A stretch of 64,000 bases of DNA from Euglena gracilis (GCA_039621445.1 CP154954.1:2666001-2730000), one strand, 5' to 3'. Shown: positions 21,828 to 32,049, counted from the stretch's first letter. Notes: generated by a model not told the origin, from the letters alone. Numbers and translations are program-made.

Positions 21828-22359
21828 GTGGTGCGGGTCACGGGGGGGGCACGGGGGGGTCACGGGGGGGGGGTCACGGGGGAAGTATGCCACTTTGGAG
21901 GAGGTCGGGAGGCGGCATCCATGTTGTTGCATCCCATCACGAGAAGGGCGGCACGCACCCTAAAATCGGTGATTTTTGGGCCCAAAAAGTAATCATTTCT
22001 GGCCATTTTTGGTCAAAAATGCCTTTTGGTTTAAAAGTGGTCATTTTTGGGGGTGATTTTTATGTCCAAAATTGGTCATTTTTTCATTTTTTTGAAAAAG
22101 AATTTTTCAGGATTTTCTTGACCGGAACATTTTTTTGGGATGCATTTTGAGCCATTTTTGAAAAAAATGGCCCAAAATGGCTATTTTTGAAGGGGGAAAA
22201 AATAGTCAAAAAATTCTGTTTTTGTTGTAGAAATGCAGGAATTTCTGGCACTTTTTTAGGGGACAAGATTTTTGGCCATTTTTGGGTGTGGAGGCACGTT
22301 GGGCGTTGGGTGCCAAAAAGGGGTTTGGTTGTCCAAATGGAAGGTGGGGTGAGGACAAT
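21828..22359. repeat. Dispersed repeat G, left part, interrupted copy
   Basis: Matches 40585-41060 (GAAGTATGCCACTTTGGA, GAGAAGGGCGGCACGCA, GGATTTTCTTGACC, GGTTTGGTTGTCCAAATGGA). Its right part resumes at about 24535. Confidence 0.75.
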
Positions 22360-23172
22360 TATTTTCTGTTTTGGGGGGGTTTTCTTCCACAAAAATTTCA
22401 TGTTTCTCCCTTTTTGCGATGAAATTCTTTCCTACTTGCGTAATCTCCCTTTTGCCAATGTTTTGGGTCAAATTGGCCCCGAGCGAGAAATTGGTGATGG
22501 ACTTTTTGGTGGTCGCTAGCGACTATTCGCTAGGGTCACTGGCGACTAGTCGCTGGTGACCATTGGTGGTCGGAGCGACTAGTCGCTCCGACCACCAATT
22601 TTAAGTCCACCCCCCTTCAAAAAAGTTTTTAAGCCCTAAGGTTGCTTCGATTAATAGATTAATCGATTAATCGATCGACACCCCCTGATTAATCATTCAA
22701 TCGGCAGGGAGGTCAATTAATCGAAAATAATCGCCTCCATTATAAATCACCCATTGCACAATGGAAAAAGTCCGCATGCTTGACTTCAAGACGTTGACAA
22801 TGGCATGCCACAAACACAGAAGATGGATCATTTGCGAAACACTATTTCTTTCAACAGTCACTTGTCCACCTCCTCCTTCACAGGGGCAGAAAGGGTCAAC
22901 AAACATGGGATACCATGTCCCCCCCTTAATATTCTCGTCCTGTGGCCCCCTTTTGGGTCCATGGGAACAGTAAGGGGGGGGGGGGCGAGCTCCCCCCCTT
23001 ATTGTTCCCACATCAACTAACCAAGCAAGTTAGACCCCAAAAGCCACCCAAAATGCCAAAAACCGAACCTTTTTGATTCACATGCTTGAAAATTGCACCT
23101 CCCAAGCATCCACTTTGGCGTTGGATTTTGACAGGAATGAGAGCACCTGAAACCAACCCCCCCAAAAAAATC

Positions 23173-23215
<43 letters not shown>

Positions 23216-24534
23216 AGAATCCTTCATAAAAAGTGCCTTGACAGGGGTGTACGGGTCGCGGGCGGGGTGGGGGGGGGTCGCGGTGGGAATGTGGCAGTTT
23301 TGACAGGTCACATGTGACATGTGACCAGCGTGACCTAACATACAACGTCACGTGTAACCATTTTTAGAACTTTTGGGTCCAAAGATAGAGTTTATCACAC
23401 ATGTTTGGCAATTTGATTGAGGAGAGCACTAATCGATTAATCGATCGGGCCCCCCCAATTAATCGGCAATTATCGATCGACAGCCTCAAGATCGATTAAT
23501 CGGGCAACCTTATAACCCCCCCCCCCCCCTCGAAAAAAATTCATTCAAATTTGGAGGAAAATGACTCAAAACCCACCCAAATGCCTTCCAAATCCTCCAT
23601 TCGGGGGTCAATTTACAAAAAAATTGAGTAATTCTCTTTGCGCCTGTTCTGTGAAGCCATAGCGCGACTTTATCCTTACCTTGCACACATAAGACTACGG
23701 AGGCTAGGCGCGCCGCTCGGGGGGGTCCGGGACCCCCCCCTCCCCCCCCCGCGCGGCCCCTGCGCGGCCGCCCGCGCGGCGGCTGGCCCCCCCCCTGGGC
23801 CCCCCCCTCCCCCCCTATGCCTAGCATAGCCAAGAAAAAAAATTTTGGTAAAAAAATCGCGATTTTTTGAGGCCCAAAAATGACCAAAAATGACCATTTT
23901 TGGACCCAAAATGGCAAATTTGGGGGCCGCGCGCTCTGCGCTCGGCCAAAAAGCAGCACTTTTTTGGTCAAAAATGGCCCAAAAATGGCAAAAAATGACC
24001 ACTTTTTGGACCCGAAATTCACCGATTTTAGGATGCGTTCCGCCCGCGCGGCCGCCCTCGGACCCCCTCCCCCCCCCCTCCCCCCCGCGCGGCCGCCCGC
24101 GCGGCCACTCGCCCCCCCCCCCAGCCCCCCCCCCCGCTGTGCCTAGCCTCCTACGAGCGCGACTCAGTCATCCTTGCCTTGCACACACAAGGGGATTGTG
24201 TTATTTTGGGCGGGGGGTCCGGGCGGGGGGGGGGGGCAGCAGCCCATCCGGAGGAGGCCATAGGGAGTGCAATCGGCCCATCCTTGCCTTCCACAACATT
24301 GCAAATTAACCCCGAAAATTAAACACCGTTTGGAAGTCATTTGGGCAAAAAATTTTGGAGGGGGGCTTAAAAAAAATTAGAGGGAGGGTAAACTTAAAAT
24401 TGGTGGTCGGCCCGACCACCAATGGTCACAAGACTTGGTCGCTAGCGACTGGTCGCTAGCGACCACCAAACGTCCATCGGCAAAGAAGCGCCATTGTTTG
24501 GGTCGAAAATTTTTTCACCTCAAATCTTGGCATT
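22360..24534. mobile_element. Composite insertion splitting repeat G, with inverted GCTAGCGAC arms
   Basis: Absent from the uninterrupted copy at 40585-41232. Arms at 22497-22610 and 24390-24480 are inverted copies (GATGGAC..TTTGGTGGTCGC and GCGACCACCAAA..GTCCATC), each packed with palindromes such as GTCGCTAGCGAC and GACTAGTC. Further in, ATTAATCGATTAATCG-type repeats lie at 22645-22745 and 23425-23510, also facing each other. The inner part holds the repeat 23240-23400, a CT microsatellite (23177-23210) and GC-rich segments (23700-23820 and 24030-24140). No gene was recognised. Confidence 0.6.
23177..23210. repeat. (CT)n microsatellite
   Basis: About 17 uninterrupted CT dinucleotides. Confidence 0.95.
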
Positions 24535-24712
24535 TCTTTCCATTTTTAGACCATGTCAATGGTTTGAACAAGAAAAATGATGAAAAGCGACCAAAAACGC
24601 CACCTACATCAAAAAGCAGGCTGAAATGATGAATGAAAAGAAAGGCTGAAGTGATGAAGGTTGATGCATTGTATGAAAATCGAAGGCTCGATTCTCGGGT
24701 CACAGGCGGGTA
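24535..24712. repeat. Dispersed repeat G, right part
   Basis: Matches 41075-41232 (CATCAAAAAGCAG, CTGAAATGATGAA, GCGATTCTCGGGTCAC-like end). Confidence 0.7.
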
Positions 24713-24924
24713 CCCCCCCCCATATTGTCCCAACCACCTTCCCACTGGGACCCCAAATGGACAATATGGGGGGGACAATATGGGGGTACCAAAGGAAATT
24801 TCATTGGCCGAGCCAAAAAACCCCCCGTCGGCCGGGCCGAGGGACAATATGGGGGGGGGGACAATATGGGGGGGGGGGTGGTAGCACCCCCCTTGAACAG
24901 GTTGACCATGTCCAGCTCCGGGAT

Positions 24925-25345
24925 GTAAACCCCCCCAAAAATAAGACCCCCCCAAAAATAAGACCCCCCCCCCCCAAAATAAGACCCCCCGTAAAGAAGA
25001 CCCCCCTTGACGGCGCGAAGCGCCGGGGACAGTGAAAATTTTCCCTGAAAAATACCAAAAACCCCAATTTCATGCACAAAAATGATGAAATTTCAAAAAA
25101 TTTCAGATTTTTGAAGTGGAAAAAGCATGCTAAATGTAAAATTACACCAATTTACACATGGCGCGAAGCGCCGAAGGAAAAATTCTAGCACTCTCGGGAA
25201 CCTGAAAAATGGTGTTTTTTCGGGCCCGGGTCGGTCAAGAAAAAATCCAAAAATAAGACCCCCCCCCAAAATAAGACCCCCCCTGGAGGCTTCCAGCAAC
25301 GGACCCAAAAATAAGACCCGGGTCTTATTTTTGGGTGGGGTTTAC
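24925..25345. repeat. AAATAAGACCCCCC array ending in a perfect palindrome
   Basis: Several AAAAATAAGACCCCCC units occur at 24945-25000 and 25250-25320. The segment 25303-25336 is a perfect 34-bp palindrome centred on CCC/GGG. Two GGCGCGAAGCGCC hairpins (25012-25024 and 25160-25172) lie between. Confidence 0.8.
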
Positions 25346-25555
25346 CACTGGTGCATGCACCAATCCAGCATGCTCCACTGCGTCATCCGTCGGGTGGTCA
25401 CAGGTGAGTTGATTGTGAAACAGGGGCGGCGCCGGGGTGGGGGCTCTCTTCGCAATCCACACCTTTTCTGCCGCACGACCCCGGGCCCCCTGTTTGGCTG
25501 GCTTCGGCTTTGCCTTGGGTTTTGCCTTTACCTTGGGCTTCGCCTTCCTACCCAT
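25325..25555 (-). CDS. Possible first exon of a lysine-rich protein
   Basis: The minus strand opens with ATG and reads MGRKAKPKVKAKPKAKPKPA, then GRAAEKVWIAKRAPTPAPP. The repeating K-A/P-K pattern resembles linker-histone tails or nuclear localisation regions. Coding likely ends near 25400, where CAACTCACCTGTGACC could supply a GT donor; beyond this the frame enters the repeat array. It sits about 170 bp from the retrotransposon 3' end on the opposite strand. The low-complexity composition weakens the case. Confidence 0.4.
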   Translation of the reverse strand: MGRKAKPKVKAKPKAKPKPAKQGARGRAAEKVWIAKRAPTPAPPLFHNQLTCDHPTDDAVEHAGLVHAPVVNPTQK

Positions 25556-25725
25556 TGGCAGGCAAATTCCACTTCAAATTTCCAAACTTCAACCACAGCA
25601 CAAAACTCAAATCTCTCAGTCTTCAATCAATCCCATGGTCCGCAGATATCCCAGAAGGCCACAAACCATGGGCCCAGCAATCAACTCATGAGGTTTGACT
25701 GAACGGAAAAAACAGAAATTTTAAT

Positions 25726-26300
25726 GTGCAGCGCGCGCTCTCAGTCCTAATTCAGGCTTCAGGCTGCGCACAGGTGCAGCACTTCCTGGGATCCCAGCTA
25801 CAAGGACGGGGTATTCCGCATGCATTGGAGATCTCGGTGGCCGCCGATCAAAAGCGGGATGCGGACATCTTCCTTCCCCACTGGTCCGGCGCTGCGTCCT
25901 GGGCCATCGATGTGGGCATCAACCACCCCTCCCGGCCCAGTGCCAGTTGGAGCCTCCCCGCCTCGTGGGAATTACTTCGCAGCAGAGCCCTTAAGAATGC
26001 CAAACCCGAGTTGCGCAATTCTCCCCCATGATCCTTAGTGTATGGGGGGGGACAGCCAACGCGTATGGGAAGAATTACGGCAACACCTTGGCGCCACTGC
26101 CTCCGGTGGTGCCAGGAATGACTTCCTGGCTGAACTACAACAAGGCCTGTCATTGGCCCTGTTCTCCGGGGTGGCCGCCCAACTGGGTGCTCTCCTCAGT
26201 ACCAAGGAGCTGGGACCCTCCGCTACTGGTTTCCCATACGCCTTGGCTCCCCTCACGCTCCGACCAGTGGTAATGGACATGGCTTCGGCCAGGCGTTGAG
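25726..26300 (+). pseudogene. Non-LTR retrotransposon 3' end with endonuclease-like domain
   Basis: The first frame (25726-26031) reads GRGIPHALEISVAADQKR, then DADIFLPHW and WAIDVGINHPSRP. This fits the PD-(D/E)xK-like block (R-x-DxxLP....DVxVxHP) that follows the reverse transcriptase in many protist and algal elements. After a frameshift, 26042-26299 reads GGDSQRVWEELRQHL and FLAELQQGLSLALFSGVAA, matching the last helical part of such proteins. The stop at 26031 and the frame change show inactivation. No RT of this copy is present upstream; the RT fragments at 8.1-8.9 kb belong to the same broad class. Confidence 0.6.
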
Positions 26301-26441
26301 TTCCCTACCCCCATTCTTCACTACACCGCTCTTCTCCCTGCAAATCCTTCCCTCCCCCCCCCCCCCCCCCCCGCCCCGAATAGGGGACCAACTGTTCACA
26401 CAGCGCCGCTCGTTTGTCACCTTTCCCCTGCGACTCTCTGC

Positions 26442-27110
26442 TTGGATCACCGCCCTTCCCTTTTATATACCTGTGTACACCCTGACTTTCCATGGGGCTT
26501 CCCCATCTGTACACTAGCCTCCCCCTCGAAACACTTCAAATCCAGTAGGCAGCGCCACTGGTCGGTGGATTCGGTTCGCCCCACCACCGTTTCGTGTCAG
26601 AGTAAAAGGGGTGAGGAACAAAGATGGGTTGGTGAGGGATCCATAACTGGAGACGCGAAAATTTTCACGATCCCAGCTCGCCCGCGAAGAGCACACAAAC
26701 ACAAAGAGTACACAAACACAAAGAGGACACCCCCGGAAGGAACACCCACTCCCCAGGGCTTCCTCCCGCCCGTCGTACAGCTGACACACCACCCCTCCGT
26801 ACCGCGCGCTTCACCGCCCCTTCCTTTGCACCTTACTCCTGGCCCTCCCCCTCCCACCCTGAGAACCTGCTATGTACATTACTCTCACCCTGACAGGACT
26901 TTGGCTCGGAATGATCCTCCTAGGCCGCAAAAAAAACAACCAAACACAAACCCGGTGAAATTGGGTCCACCCCGTTTCCCCATCAGGAGTGTTTTCAACA
27001 CTTCTTTCAACCCAGGCTGTAAAGGCGCGCTGCACGCTTGTGCATGGCTGACCACGCTCGACAAAAACCAGAAATTTTGGCATCACAATGGTTTTTTGGC
27101 ATATTACTGA
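26442..27110 (+). other. Long open frame of doubtful coding value
   Basis: 222 codons are open, rich in P, H, R and T, with no motif. The minus strand is open too. It is probably a chance frame in GC-rich sequence. Confidence 0.2.
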
Positions 27111-27403
27111 ATTTGTCAGAATTTTTTCTGTTGGCCAGGTGCACGAATGATAGGAGGATCCCACCGACCCAAAGTCCCGGGGTGAGAACACTGTGCGGTG
27201 AATGTTAATCAACCCCCTTTATTGAAATTTGAGCCCCCCCCTCCAAATTCAGTTCTCTTGGTTGGGCTGAAAATGCATGCAAACACATTGGACCTCAAAA
27301 ACTGTCAAAAAACGTCCCATTTTTAAAAAAAATTGAAAATGTGCTGGGTGGAGGCCAAGGACACATCCATCATGCAAATCATTGGATAAGTGAATAGGGA
27401 TAT

Positions 27404-27432
27404 GGATACGGTTAGGGTGAGGGTTAGGGGGT
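27404..27432 (+). repeat. Degenerate telomere-like repeats
   Basis: GGTTAGGGTGAGGGTTAGGG resembles TTAGGG-type telomere units. Similar strings occur near 28295-28325 and, weaker, 30178-30202. Confidence 0.4.
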
Positions 27433-27708
27433 TCTTGTTCGCTGCTCGACCACACCAAAAGTTTTACAAGTCGGATCACCCAGCTGCACCAAGAAAATTT
27501 TTAGTGGATTTCAGCTGGGCAGGGTCCAGGATTGGCCCTGCCGTACCTCGGGCAGGGCAGTGTTCCCAAAGGCAGACAGCAGGCAGGAGAAAGGAAGATA
27601 AAGTCCACCGACATTTCGCCGCCACAAAGGGAATGGCCCGCCGTTGGCTGGAGGAAAAGGTGCCAGCGGCCCCTTTTTTCTTTTTCCCACTTTCCCTCCC
27701 CCACAGCC

Positions 27709-28129
27709 CAAGGTTGACGGCTTGTTTTTTTTGAAACAAAAAAAAATGTTTTTTTTTAAAAAAAAATATGTTTTTTTTAAAAAAAACAAAAAAAACGTCA
27801 TGGAGGGTTTGGGTGAAAAAAATTTTTGAACGTTTTTTTAAAGGAAAAGGTCATTTTTTTCTCTGCAGCTTCGCAGTCCGTAAAGGGTGATGGCTTTCAC
27901 ATGAACCATCATTTTAGTATTTTTGGATGAAGGGTCTGGAAAAACAAAAAAAAACGCCACTTTGATGACCAAAAACATGACTTTAGAACTTTTTCCTCAA
28001 AAAACGGCCATTTCGCAAGGAAAAAGGTCAATTTTTGCTTTTTCAAAAAAAACATGTTTTTTTGCGTTTTTTTAAAAAAAAACATGTTTTTTTGTTTTTT
28101 TTAAAAAAAAAAAAAAAACGTCAACCCTG
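27709..28129 (+). mobile_element. hAT-like foldback element, family CARGGTTGACG, copy 3
   Basis: Ends CAAGGTTGACG and CGTCAACCCTG; perfect 8-bp TSD CCACAGCC (27701-27708 and 28130-28137). The 421-bp body has the same A/T-run arms, GCAAGGAAAAAGGTCAA block and GTCATGGAGGGTTTGGG block as copy 2, but a longer centre. Confidence 0.9.
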
Positions 28130-28636
28130 CCACAGCCTCCTTGGGGTCAAAGTCAGGTCACAAGGCTGCACGCCACCCAAAAAGCAAAACCTCAGACCCC
28201 GACCCTTCAAAATACCTCATACAACCACCATTCAGGCCTCAGAGCAACTGACTTGTAAAATATTTGGTGGCGGTCGTGCAGTGAACAAGCAACGGTTGGG
28301 GTTAGGGTCCGGGTCAGGGTCCTACCCACGAAATACAGGGCAGGCGCCGGGCCTCTCTAAACACGGTTACAAAAAAATTGTGGGCCATAACCCGTATTCA
28401 GGGCGTATAACGGGTTATGCCCACGATTTTTATATAATTTTTGAGAACTGTGTCGTGGACTTGGAACCCTCTGTGCCTAGCTTCCCCAAGAAAAAAAATT
28501 CGCGAAAAAATTGCGAGGTTTGAGGCCAAAAATGGGCCGTCTGTTGAAAAGAGGGTACTTGTCTGTTATCGTACAACCGACGCCCCCCCCCTTTCGGTAT
28601 GGTACAACGCCCTATTTTTGGGTTATCATGGGGTTA

Positions 28637-28838
28637 ACGTGACCCCCCCCTATTCGTCACCCCTCCCTAATAGTCGCCCCCCCTTGGGGGCGACAATTAG
28701 GGGGGGGGGTACCCATGGACCCATAGGCATGTGGGGTAAATTGAGTAACCCCCCCTAATTGTCACCCCCCCCCCCTAATTGTCGCCAGGGGGGTCAAAAC
28801 GCTCCGGGGGGGGGTGCCATATTGGGGGGGGGTCACGT
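28637..28838. mobile_element. Nested foldback element ACGTGACC, in the outer element's left arm
   Basis: Perfect inverted ends ACGTGACCCCCCC / GGGGGGGTCACGT. The uninterrupted right arm of the host reads GGTTATTTGAAGG, while the left arm reads GGGTTA, then this element, then TATTTGAAGG. This gives a TA (or TTA) target duplication as in Tc1/mariner or Harbinger elements. The interior consists of CTAATTGTC and GACAATTAGG units between C and G runs. Confidence 0.75.
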
Positions 28839-28967
28839 TATTTGAAGGAGTTGGGTTAGGTGCTAATGGCCATGTTGCGGTACACGGCCATGTTGCGCAA
28901 CATGGTCGTGTTGTGCTACGCGGCCACGTAGCGCTACATGGCCATGTTGCGCAACACGGCCATGGAG

Positions 28968-29172
28968 GTTCGGCACGTCTGACGTGGACCCTCGGCCACC
29001 AGGGGGGGCCCATTTTGCCCCGTGGTGGACAGCTGGAATTTACCAAAGGAAAATTCATTGGTATGGTTCGGCATGCCGTGCCGAGGGGGTTGGCTGACCA
29101 GGGGGGGGGGGTCCCCATTTTGCTGTGCCGAGCGGGTCCAACCACCAGGGGGGGGGATGGCTGACGAACCTC
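28968..29172. mobile_element. Foldback element GGAGGTTCGGCA, copy 2
   Basis: Same order as 5163-5400. Flanked by CAT on both sides, a possible 3-bp TSD. Surrounding sequence is palindrome-rich (ATGGCCATGTTGCGCAACA). Confidence 0.65.
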
Positions 29173-29217
29173 CCATGTAGCGCTACGTGACCGCGTAGCA
29201 TGGCCGTGTAGCGCAAC

Positions 29218-29974
29218 CAGGGAATTTCTTAAGGACCCCCGGGGGGGGGGGGTCCAGCCTCCGGCTGGCAAAAAGGCTGCTGGCTGGATTTGAGCTGCTG
29301 GCTGGACCCCCCCCCCCCCGGGGGGGGGGGGTGGGCGGGGAAGGGGGGGGTCCGGGGCTGGAGGGGGCTGGGCTGGGCTGGGTCGACGAAAAACAAAACT
29401 TTCTGACACATTTTTGCCATTTTCGACATTTTTATGGGTGGAGCTAGGTCAAGGCTGGGGGGCCGTGATGGAGGAAGCTGCGATGAGGGGAAAAAATGGT
29501 ACTTGTCTGTTATCGCACGACACCTTATTTTTTGGTTATCGCACGACACCTTATTTTTAGTCCTATGGGGTTATTTAAGGAGTAGGGTTAGGTGCGCACA
29601 GGCTATTTAGCGCAACATGGCCTGTGCGCACCTAACCCTGCTCCTTCAATAACCCCATATTAACCCAAAAAAAGGGCGTCGTGCGATAACCAAAAGGGGG
29701 TCTGTCGTGCGATAACAGACAAGTACCGAAAAAATGAAGGGACAGGTGAGCTGGGCAGCACAATTGGAAGGCCGGCCTTCGGCCGGCTGGGCCGGCCTGC
29801 GGCCGGCTGGCCCAGCCTCCGGCCGGGCTGGACCCGACTTTATTTCACTTGACCCCCCGGGGGGGGGGGGGGGGCTCCCAGCCCGAATTTGGGCTGCTGG
29901 CTGGATTTGAGCTGCTGGCTGGCTGGACCCCCCCCCCGGGGGGTAGGGTACCCTCCGGCTCAAGAAATTCCCTG
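29218..29974. mobile_element. Nested hAT-like element with CAGGGAATTTCTT ends
   Basis: Termini CAGGGAATTTCTTAAGG and the inverse of CAGGGAATTTCTTGAGC. Perfect 8-bp TSD AGCGCAAC (29210-29217 and 29975-29982). The arms carry G/C runs and GCTGCTGGCTGGATTTGAGC repeats, plus a GGCCGGCCTTCGGCCGGC hairpin (29771-29788). It contains the smaller element 29498-29727. Confidence 0.9.
29498..29727. mobile_element. Innermost foldback element, same family as the outermost
   Basis: Termini GGTACTTGTCTGTTATCGCA and its inverse. Perfect 8-bp TSD GAAAAAAT (29490-29497 and 29728-29735). At 230 bp it is nearly all hairpin, with CCTAACCC/GGGTTAGG near the centre. Confidence 0.9.
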
Positions 29975-30337
29975 AGCGCAACATGGCCATTAGCGCCTAA
30001 CCCTACTCCTTCAAATAACCTCATAATAACCCAAAAATAGGGCGTCGTACCATAACCGAAAGGGGGGGGGTCGGTCATATGATAAACAGACAAGCACCGA
30101 AAAGAGTTTGGTAACCAGAAAAATTGATTTTGTTTCCCGAAACCATGGCGTGAAGCATATGACCTGACCCTGATACGGCTAGGGTCAGGGATAGGGATAG
30201 CTAGATACCCCTCGGGGTCTGACTTCGGCGACCGAAAGAATACCGCCCCGGTTTCGGGCCGAAGGCCCAGATTCTAACCTGAAAATGTAATTGGAAAAAA
30301 TCACAATCTCTGACAACAAATTACTCCTGGAAAATTC

Positions 30338-30436
30338 CTGAACACGGCAATATGCCCTGTTTTTCGTGTTCACCTTACCACTAAAAACAGGGCATATTTC
30401 CGGGTTAACAAAATATGCCCTGTTTTTCGTGGTAAG
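30338..30436. repeat. Hairpin repeat ATGCCCTGTTTTTCGTG, left copy
   Basis: Direct repeat of 31022-31130: GAACACGGCAATATGCCCTG, a hairpin with AAAAACAGGGCATAT, then a second ATGCCCTGTTTTTCGTG. The two copies bracket the ORF at 30564-30977. Confidence 0.75.
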
Positions 30437-30563
30437 GAACCAGTGAATGAAAATGATGTCCCAATGCCCCAAACCATGGCCACGGCGTCCTGGAAAATGT
30501 TCTTGTGCCATTTGCTTTATTTATTTATACTCATTGCGTTCTTCCTCAGTCTGTTTTTGAAAA

Positions 30564-30977
30564 ATGGCAAAGAAAGCTGCCAACACCATGGACCGAATGT
30601 TGCCACAACCCCCAAAAGTTCCTGAATTTTTGGCCACAATTGAGCAGGGTTGGGAAAAAAGAAAGAACCCTGCTGTTGACCCCTTGCATGGTAACCTTCT
30701 GGCGGAGGCTACCAAAAAGAAAGCATCCGGTTCAGAAGGGACAGAGCAATCCGCATTGGCACACCTCCTTGAATTTGAGGACGTCTGCAATGCGCTTTGC
30801 GCTGTCTATGACGAACTAGATGCTTTCCTTTGTGCTTGGGCAGCTTGGGAGCTTGATCCTGCCCTGTTGTTTGATGGGCAAGCGGTCATCAAACAATGCG
30901 AGGACCCTCCTCGTGTGCCATTCCATCATCTGTGTGCTCTCCTCGGTTTCGAAGCAATTCAAAGTGATTCAAAATAA
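30564..30977 (+). CDS. Unknown 137-aa protein
   Basis: A complete ORF from ATG to TAA with strongly protein-like composition. The N-terminus is basic (MAKKAANTMDR), followed by PKVPEFLATIEQGWEKRK, a polar KKKASGSEGTEQ linker, and an acidic/hydrophobic helical part (ALAHLLEFEDVCNALCAVYD, LDAFLCAWAAWELDPALLF). No signal peptide or membrane segment is evident. I know no family match. It is bracketed by two direct copies of a roughly 100-bp hairpin repeat (30338-30436 and 31022-31130), so it could be cargo of a mobile unit or a short host gene. The start ATG is the first in frame and lies in an AAAATGGC context. It could alternatively be one exon of a longer gene. Confidence 0.5.
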   Translation: MAKKAANTMDRMLPQPPKVPEFLATIEQGWEKRKNPAVDPLHGNLLAEATKKKASGSEGTEQSALAHLLEFEDVCNALCAVYDELDAFLCAWAAWELDPALLFDGQAVIKQCEDPPRVPFHHLCALLGFEAIQSDSK

Positions 30978-31021
30978 TTCTGTCCTTTGTTTGAAAGGTC
31001 TTAAGTTTTGGGAGAAAACCC

Positions 31022-31163
31022 TGAACACGGCAATATGCCCTGTTTTTTGTGTTCACCTTACCACGAAAAACAGGGCATATTGCCGGGTTAAGAAAATATG
31101 CCCTGTTTTCCGTGTTCATTGCCACGAAATACAGGGCAGGCGCCGGGCCTCTAAAGGTTACAA
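31022..31163. repeat. Hairpin repeat ATGCCCTGTTTTTCGTG, right copy
   Basis: Same order as 30338-30436, followed by CCACGAAATACAGGGCAGGC and GCCGGGCCTCT, a block that also occurs at 28328-28360. Confidence 0.75.
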
Positions 31164-31609
31164 AATCCCCTTGTGTGTGCAAGGCACGGATGTCCACGGG
31201 TAAACATAAAATGTGCAATGATGGAAGACAGCTGATGACACTCATATGACACCTTGCATGGCTGGCGTTTTGTGGGGAAAAATGGGGGGCAAAAAAAACA
31301 TCAAAAAAGGGGGGAAGTGAGACAAAATTTCCCTCTGTCGCAAGGGTACTCAATGGTCCAAAATGCAGGAATGGAATTTTTGTTTGGAAAAAAATCGGCA
31401 CAATTGTTTTTGGGCCATTTTCAAGGGGGGTCAAAAATCTTTTTCTGACCCTTGAGGGGGGTCCGAGGAGTGGGGGGGGGGGGCGCCGCGAGGGGGAGGT
31501 CTTCGGCTAACAGCGCGCCTGGTCTCATTGTTCATCCATGTTACGTTTATTTATTCATTTTTTCAATGGCTTCTTAGATTATTGAAACATTTTTCTATCT
31601 AGAACAACA

Positions 31610-31740
31610 TGACTGGCAGCAAGCACCCAAGGGACAGCCCAAACCCCAGCCCCTCCAAAAGAAGGAGAGAGGTGTGCCAAGGACATGACAGGCAACCCTT
31701 TTCAACAGCTTGCAAAACAAATTCACAAAAAACAAGTGTT
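31610..31740 (+). CDS. Possible first exon of an unknown protein
   Basis: ATG opens a frame reading MTGSKHPRDSPNPSPSKRRR, with a basic cluster like a nuclear localisation signal. After about 40 codons composition becomes repeat-like. There is no firm donor site and no family match. Confidence 0.25.
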
Positions 31741-31886
31741 TTTGCAGACCACGGATCCCGACCCAGAATTTTGTTTTTGGCCACAAATATCAGGGCAGGC
31801 GTTTGGCGGGTTGAACACAGTTTTTTTCAAAGGGAAAATTTTGATAAGTTTCAATTTTCTTTTGGTGGTGAAATCGTGGAGTGGGA

Positions 31887-31996
31887 TGACACACGCGCGC
31901 GTGCGCGCGCACACACACGCACGCACACACACCCACACACACGCACGCACGCACGCACACACACACACACGCGCGCGCGCGCACACACACAAACAA
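31887..31996. repeat. Alternating CA/CG purine-pyrimidine tract
   Basis: About 110 bp of CACG, CGCG and CACA alternation, a classic Z-DNA-prone tract. The ORFs over it are spurious. Confidence 0.9.
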
Positions 31997-32049
31997 ACAC
32001 AAATACACTGGCTGATTGTGGAAAATTGGTGATTGATTTTTTTTGGTGA

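Larger units (their letters stand above)
28554..30098. mobile_element. Outer foldback element GGTACTTGTCTGTT, host of nested insertions
   Basis: Termini GGTACTTGTCTGTTATCGTA and the inverse of GGTGCTTGTCTGTTTATCAT. Perfect 8-bp TSD GAAAAGAG at 28546-28553 and 30099-30106. The arms CCCTATTTTTGGGTTAT and AAGGAGT(A/T)GGGTTAGG face each other. Inserted inside are 28637-28838, 28968-29172 and 29218-29974, the last containing 29498-29727. Without them only about 380 bp of foldback would remain. Confidence 0.85.
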
